Source: Thermococcaceae archaeon
GTDB lineage: Archaea > Methanobacteriota_B > Thermococci > Thermococcales > Thermococcaceae
Assembly: GCA_027064745.1 (NCBI GenBank)
Contig: JAMOPD010000338.1
Span: forward strand, 1-7,639
DNA: 7,639 nucleotides
Reading direction: 5' to 3'
Shown: positions 6,026 to 7,639 of the stretch, piece by piece
How positions within the stretch are numbered: position 1 is the stretch's first letter
How the letters are laid out: each line of letters starts with the position of its first letter
Position numbers and translations under genes: made by a program
The notes under the pieces: generated by a model
Told to the model about the DNA's origin: nothing
The model's database searches: none
What the model saw: the letters and a program-made list of their open reading frames with translations, nothing else

Positions 6026-6051
6026 TGTACCACCAGAGGAGAAAAGATAAA

Positions 6052-6066
6052 AAGGCTTATAGACTT
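6052..6066 (-). promoter_or_regulatory. Archaeal promoter (TATA) for the 275-residue protein gene
   Basis: The minus strand reads AAGTCTATAAGCCTT, with a TATA-like core centred near 6060. The expected start near 6034 falls at the GGTGG ribosome binding site in front of ATG 6025, and downstream of the alternative start at 6109. Confidence 0.55.
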
Positions 6067-6104
6067 TTGCATGATTTGATGGCTGAACAGTATCTATGAT
6101 CATA

Positions 6105-6119
6105 CCCAAAATTTAATAA
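6105..6119 (+). promoter_or_regulatory. Archaeal promoter (BRE/TATA) for the LSm-like/mobB operon
   Basis: CCCAAAATTTAATAA combines an A-rich BRE-like stretch with a TATA-like TTTAATAA at 6112-6119. Transcription would begin near 6141, leaving a leader of about 30 bases with GGGTGGT at 6161-6167 before ATG 6171. Confidence 0.6.
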
Positions 6120-6123
6120 GGCT

Positions 6124-6138
6124 TTGGCTCAGAGCCAA
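6124..6138. promoter_or_regulatory. Perfect palindrome between TATA box and transcription start: likely repressor operator
   Basis: TTGGCTC-A-GAGCCAA is a perfect inverted repeat with 7-base arms and one central base. It lies between the TATA box (6112-6119) and the expected transcription start (about 6141) of the LSm-like/mobB operon, where a bound protein would block polymerase. It is not AT-rich, so chance is less likely than for the other palindromes here. The regulator is not identifiable from this window. Confidence 0.5.
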
Positions 6139-6170
6139 CTTAGGATTATCCCATCTCTCCGGGTGGTAAA

Positions 6171-6389
6171 ATGGGAGACAAGATGTTCCTGCTCGATGAA
6201 ACCCTTAAAAAATGGAAAGGCAAGCGAGTTGCTCTGGCGGTTGGGAGCGAGAGTTCATTCACAGGCATTCTGAAAGATTTCGATGAGGAAATTCTCATAC
6301 TTAAAGATGTTGCAGACATAGTCGGCAACAGGGGAAAGGAACTTGTGGTGAAAATTGATGATGTAACATGGCTCATGCGTCTGGAGTGA
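6171..6389 (+). CDS. Small Sm-fold-like (LSm-like) protein
   Basis: This 72-residue protein resembles the Sm fold: an N-terminal helix (about 7-15), then strands VALAVGSES (20-28) and FTGILKDF (30-37), an acidic turn with hydrophobic strand EEILILKDV (39-47), and ELVVKIDDVTWLMRLE at the end. Archaeal LSm proteins form rings that bind U-rich RNA, but key residues look different here. The Sm1 pattern FDxxxN reads FDEEIL, lacking the RNA-contacting asparagine, and the Sm2 pattern IRG reads IDD. RNA binding in the classical way is therefore doubtful. GGGTGGT at 6161-6167 supports ATG 6171 over the ATG at 6183. It is the first gene of an operon with the mobB-like gene, whose start lies five bases beyond this stop. 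The fold assignment is by pattern only. Confidence 0.75.
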   Translation: MGDKMFLLDETLKKWKGKRVALAVGSESSFTGILKDFDEEILILKDVADIVGNRGKELVVKIDDVTWLMRLE

Positions 6390-6394
6390 TCAAA

Positions 6395-7123
6395 ATGAAA
6401 GCAGTTGCCTTTGTGGGGTATAAAAAGAGCGGCAAAACGACCACAATTGAGGCTGTTGCCAAGGTTCTGAAGGAGCGGGGATATAAGGTAGGTATAGCAA
6501 AAAGCATGCACACTGAATTTGATGAGAAAGGTACAGACAGCTGGCGCTTTTCGAGGATTGCTGACTATGTCCTCATAAAAGCTCACGATACCGATGCGCT
6601 TCTGTTCAAATCTAAGGATATAAACGCCTTTTTCTCCGTTATGCCAGATGTTGATTTCCTGCTAATGGAGGGATTTAAATCGATAAAGCACGTCCCCAAG
6701 GTTATATGTGCAAAAAGCATGAAAGACGTCTCCGAACTGAATGATGGCCTTGCCATAGCAGTCAGCGGGCTCTTAGCAAATGAGGGGATAAGGGAAGCTG
6801 ATGGCCTTCCCGTTATAAGGAACCCAGAAAAGCTTGCTGGTTTAATCGAGGAGAAAGCATTCATGCTTCCCAACATAGACTGCGGAATGTGTGGATTTAA
6901 ATGCGCCGAAATGGCAAGGATGATAGTTAATGGTGAGAAAACTCTAAAGGATTGCGTTGTTTTAAGTTCAAAGCCGAAGGTCACCGTTAAAATTGATGGC
7001 AAGGTTCTGCCGATGAAAGGCTGGGTACAGGAGCTGGTAGAGAAAACGATAAAAGGCATGTTATCGGCGATGAAGGGATACCGGGAGGGGAGGAAGATAG
7101 AGATAGTCATAAGAGAGGATTAG
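6395..7123 (+). CDS. mobB: MobB-type GTP-binding protein with C-terminal four-cysteine domain
   Basis: This 242-residue protein begins with a MobB-like P-loop domain: Walker A GYKKSGKTT (8-16), SMHTEFDEKGTDSWRFSRIAD (37-57) at the place of the family's His/Asp switch region, and LLMEGFKS (89-96). MobB helps attach guanine nucleotide to molybdopterin, here perhaps for tungsten enzymes such as formate dehydrogenase, which matter in Thermococcales. A second part (about 160-242) carries CGMCGFKC (163-170) and C187, a C-x2-C-x3-C-x16-C pattern close to the FeS domain of RnfB- and CdhE-type proteins, so a [4Fe-4S] cluster is likely. Bacterial MobB lacks this extension. An upstream in-frame ATG at 6368 lies inside the preceding gene; ATG 6395 has GGAGTGAT at 6383-6390, overlapping that gene's stop, which suggests coupled translation. 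The exact role of the C-terminal domain is unknown. Confidence 0.85.
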   Translation: MKAVAFVGYKKSGKTTTIEAVAKVLKERGYKVGIAKSMHTEFDEKGTDSWRFSRIADYVLIKAHDTDALLFKSKDINAFFSVMPDVDFLLMEGFKSIKHVPKVICAKSMKDVSELNDGLAIAVSGLLANEGIREADGLPVIRNPEKLAGLIEEKAFMLPNIDCGMCGFKCAEMARMIVNGEKTLKDCVVLSSKPKVTVKIDGKVLPMKGWVQELVEKTIKGMLSAMKGYREGRKIEIVIRED

Positions 7124-7142
7124 AGTTCCGGGAGGAGCTTTC
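7122..7142 (+). terminator. Hairpin directly after the mobB stop, followed by a short T run
   Basis: Bases 7124-7129 (AGTTCC) pair with 7134-7139 (GGAGCT), with one G-U pair, around the GNRA-type tetraloop GGGA. Two more weak pairs extend the stem into the TAG stop. TTT follows at 7139-7141. The T run is short, so this may be a 3'-end stabilising hairpin instead of a strong terminator. Confidence 0.35.
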
Positions 7143-7167
7143 AGTTAAGGCACGGAAAGGTCAGTTA
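7141..7167. repeat. Direct repeat TCAGTTA, 20-base period, upstream of hicBA
   Basis: TCAGTTA occurs at 7141-7147 and again at 7161-7167, exactly 20 bases apart, close to two helical turns. Both copies lie just upstream of the hicBA TATA box, so a dimer bound on one DNA face could contact both. Seven-base repeats can arise by chance. Confidence 0.35.
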
Positions 7168-7169
7168 GA

Positions 7170-7184
7170 GAAAACTTAATTAGC
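7170..7184 (+). promoter_or_regulatory. Archaeal promoter (BRE/TATA) for hicBA
   Basis: GAAAACTTAATTAGC has an A-rich BRE-like stretch and a TATA-like CTTAATTA centred near 7179. The expected start near 7205 leaves a 16-base leader with GAGGTG at 7206-7211 before ATG 7221. Confidence 0.55.
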
Positions 7185-7198
7185 TCCTTTTGTGAGCT
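7182..7198. promoter_or_regulatory. Inverted repeat between the hicBA TATA box and transcription start
   Basis: AGCTC (7182-7186) and GAGCT (7194-7198) are perfect inverted arms separated by seven bases. The site lies between the TATA box and the expected start, where HicB-HicA complexes or another repressor could act. The arms are only five bases long. Confidence 0.3.
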
Positions 7199-7220
7199 TA
7201 AGATTGAGGTGTATGGAAAG

Positions 7221-7448
7221 ATGAAGTTTAAGGTCATTCTTGAACCTCAGCCTGAAGGTGGTTACGTTGCCTATGTTCCGGCTCTCCCGGGTTGCTTCAG
7301 TCAAGGTGAAACGAAGGAAGAAACCTTAAAGAACATAAAAGAAGCCATTGAGCTTTATCTTGAAGTGCTTGAAGAGAAGGAACTTGGAAAGACTATGAAA
7401 AAATTCGTCCGCTCAGGGGAGAGTCATATTGTTGAAGTGCCCCTATGA
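7221..7448 (+). CDS. hicB: HicB-family antitoxin (short form)
   Basis: This 75-residue protein has the classic HicB opening: KFKVILEPQPEGGYVAYVPA, then LPGCFSQGETKEETLKNIKEA, matching the partly degraded RNase H-like antitoxin fold. HicB binds and blocks the HicA mRNA nuclease. Longer HicB proteins carry a C-terminal helix-turn-helix or ribbon-helix-helix; here only about 25 residues remain after the fold, ending in the strand-like HIVEVPL, so no DNA-binding domain is obvious. ATG 7221 is chosen because GAGGTG (7206-7211) precedes it at nine bases. An in-frame GTG at 7209 overlaps that ribosome binding site and lies almost on the expected transcription start. The stop overlaps the HicA start (ATGA), so the pair is translated together. 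Antitoxin-first order is one of the two known hic arrangements. Confidence 0.9.
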   Translation: MKFKVILEPQPEGGYVAYVPALPGCFSQGETKEETLKNIKEAIELYLEVLEEKELGKTMKKFVRSGESHIVEVPL

Positions 7449-7639
7449 CAAAACTACCGAGGGACATTTCTGGCCAAGAAACTATCAAAGTCCTTCGAAA
7501 GTTGAGTTACTACCCTGTCCGTCAGAAGGGTTCTCATGTTATTCTCCTCGGCCCTACAGGGAGGATAATAACAGTTCCGCTCCATAAGAGCCTGAAAACA
7601 GGTCTCCTTCGGGCTATTCTTCGGGAGGTCGGGATTTCT
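7445..7639 (+). CDS. hicA: HicA-family mRNA interferase toxin, 3' end off the window
   Basis: From ATG 7445, overlapping the hicB stop by four bases, 65 codons run open to the window edge. The sequence has the HicA double-stranded-RNA-binding-like pattern: LPRDISGQETIKVLRKLSYY (4-23), then QKGSHVIL (27-34) with the catalytic histidine at 31, and ITVPLHKSLKTGLLRAILRE (42-61). HicA cuts mRNA and tmRNA when free of HicB. Usual length is about 60-85 residues, so only a short tail, if any, is missing, and nothing in the visible part is broken. The toxin is therefore probably active. Such pairs stabilise genome segments or act in stress or phage defence; which applies here cannot be told. Confidence 0.9.
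   Translation, partial: MTKLPRDISGQETIKVLRKLSYYPVRQKGSHVILLGPTGRIITVPLHKSLKTGLLRAILREVGIS

Noticed and set aside
6146..7110. Two open minus-strand frames (6146-6586 and 6583-7110)
   Set aside because: Both are antisense to the well supported LSm-like and mobB genes and lack promoters or ribosome binding sites.

Overview
This window looks like a piece of a Thermococcales genome (Thermococcus/Pyrococcus-type hyperthermophilic Euryarchaeota). Start codons are preceded by GGTGG/GGTGA-type ribosome binding sites, and TATA boxes sit about 25 bases before the expected transcription starts. Arginine is mostly AGA/AGG, and genes end in T-rich tracts. The gene families (archaeal MptE, a lipoprotein solute-binding protein with a Ser/Thr linker, MobB with an added cysteine cluster, short HicB with HicA) fit that group. 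The species cannot be fixed from sequence alone.

Layout. 1-1036 (minus) is the 5' part of a peptide-type ABC transporter binding lipoprotein whose 3' end lies off the left edge. It is divergent from 1196-1918 (plus), the 6-hydroxymethyl-dihydropterin pyrophosphokinase MptE, which is probably read from a leaderless mRNA. MptE is convergent with, and overlaps by 24 bases, 1895-3205 (minus), a secreted/membrane protein resembling DUF2330. Behind that gene, at 3271-4569 (minus), lies a neurotransmitter:sodium symporter (NSS/LeuT) family transporter with a strong promoter and a palindromic site upstream.

4581-5197 is about 600 bases without a normal gene. Its first half is very AT-rich and carries inverted repeats. 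Its second half contains islands richer in G and C: a possible short transcription unit on the minus strand (TATA-like box, 31-codon ORF with four cysteines, T8 tract) and, on the plus strand, a hairpin whose arms carry TATCAC and GTGATA. This is the least explained part of the window. An unrecognised 275-residue soluble protein follows at 5198-6025 (minus).

From a divergent promoter region, a two-gene operon runs to the right: a 72-residue Sm-fold-like protein (6171-6389) and a MobB-type GTPase with a C-terminal four-cysteine motif (6395-7123), probably for molybdenum/tungsten cofactor work. A perfect 15-base palindrome lies between its TATA box and the expected transcription start, as a repressor site would. 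The right edge is a HicB-HicA type II toxin-antitoxin pair, antitoxin first, with a 4-base ATGA overlap; the toxin is cut by the window end. No tRNA, rRNA, CRISPR array or insertion sequence was seen.
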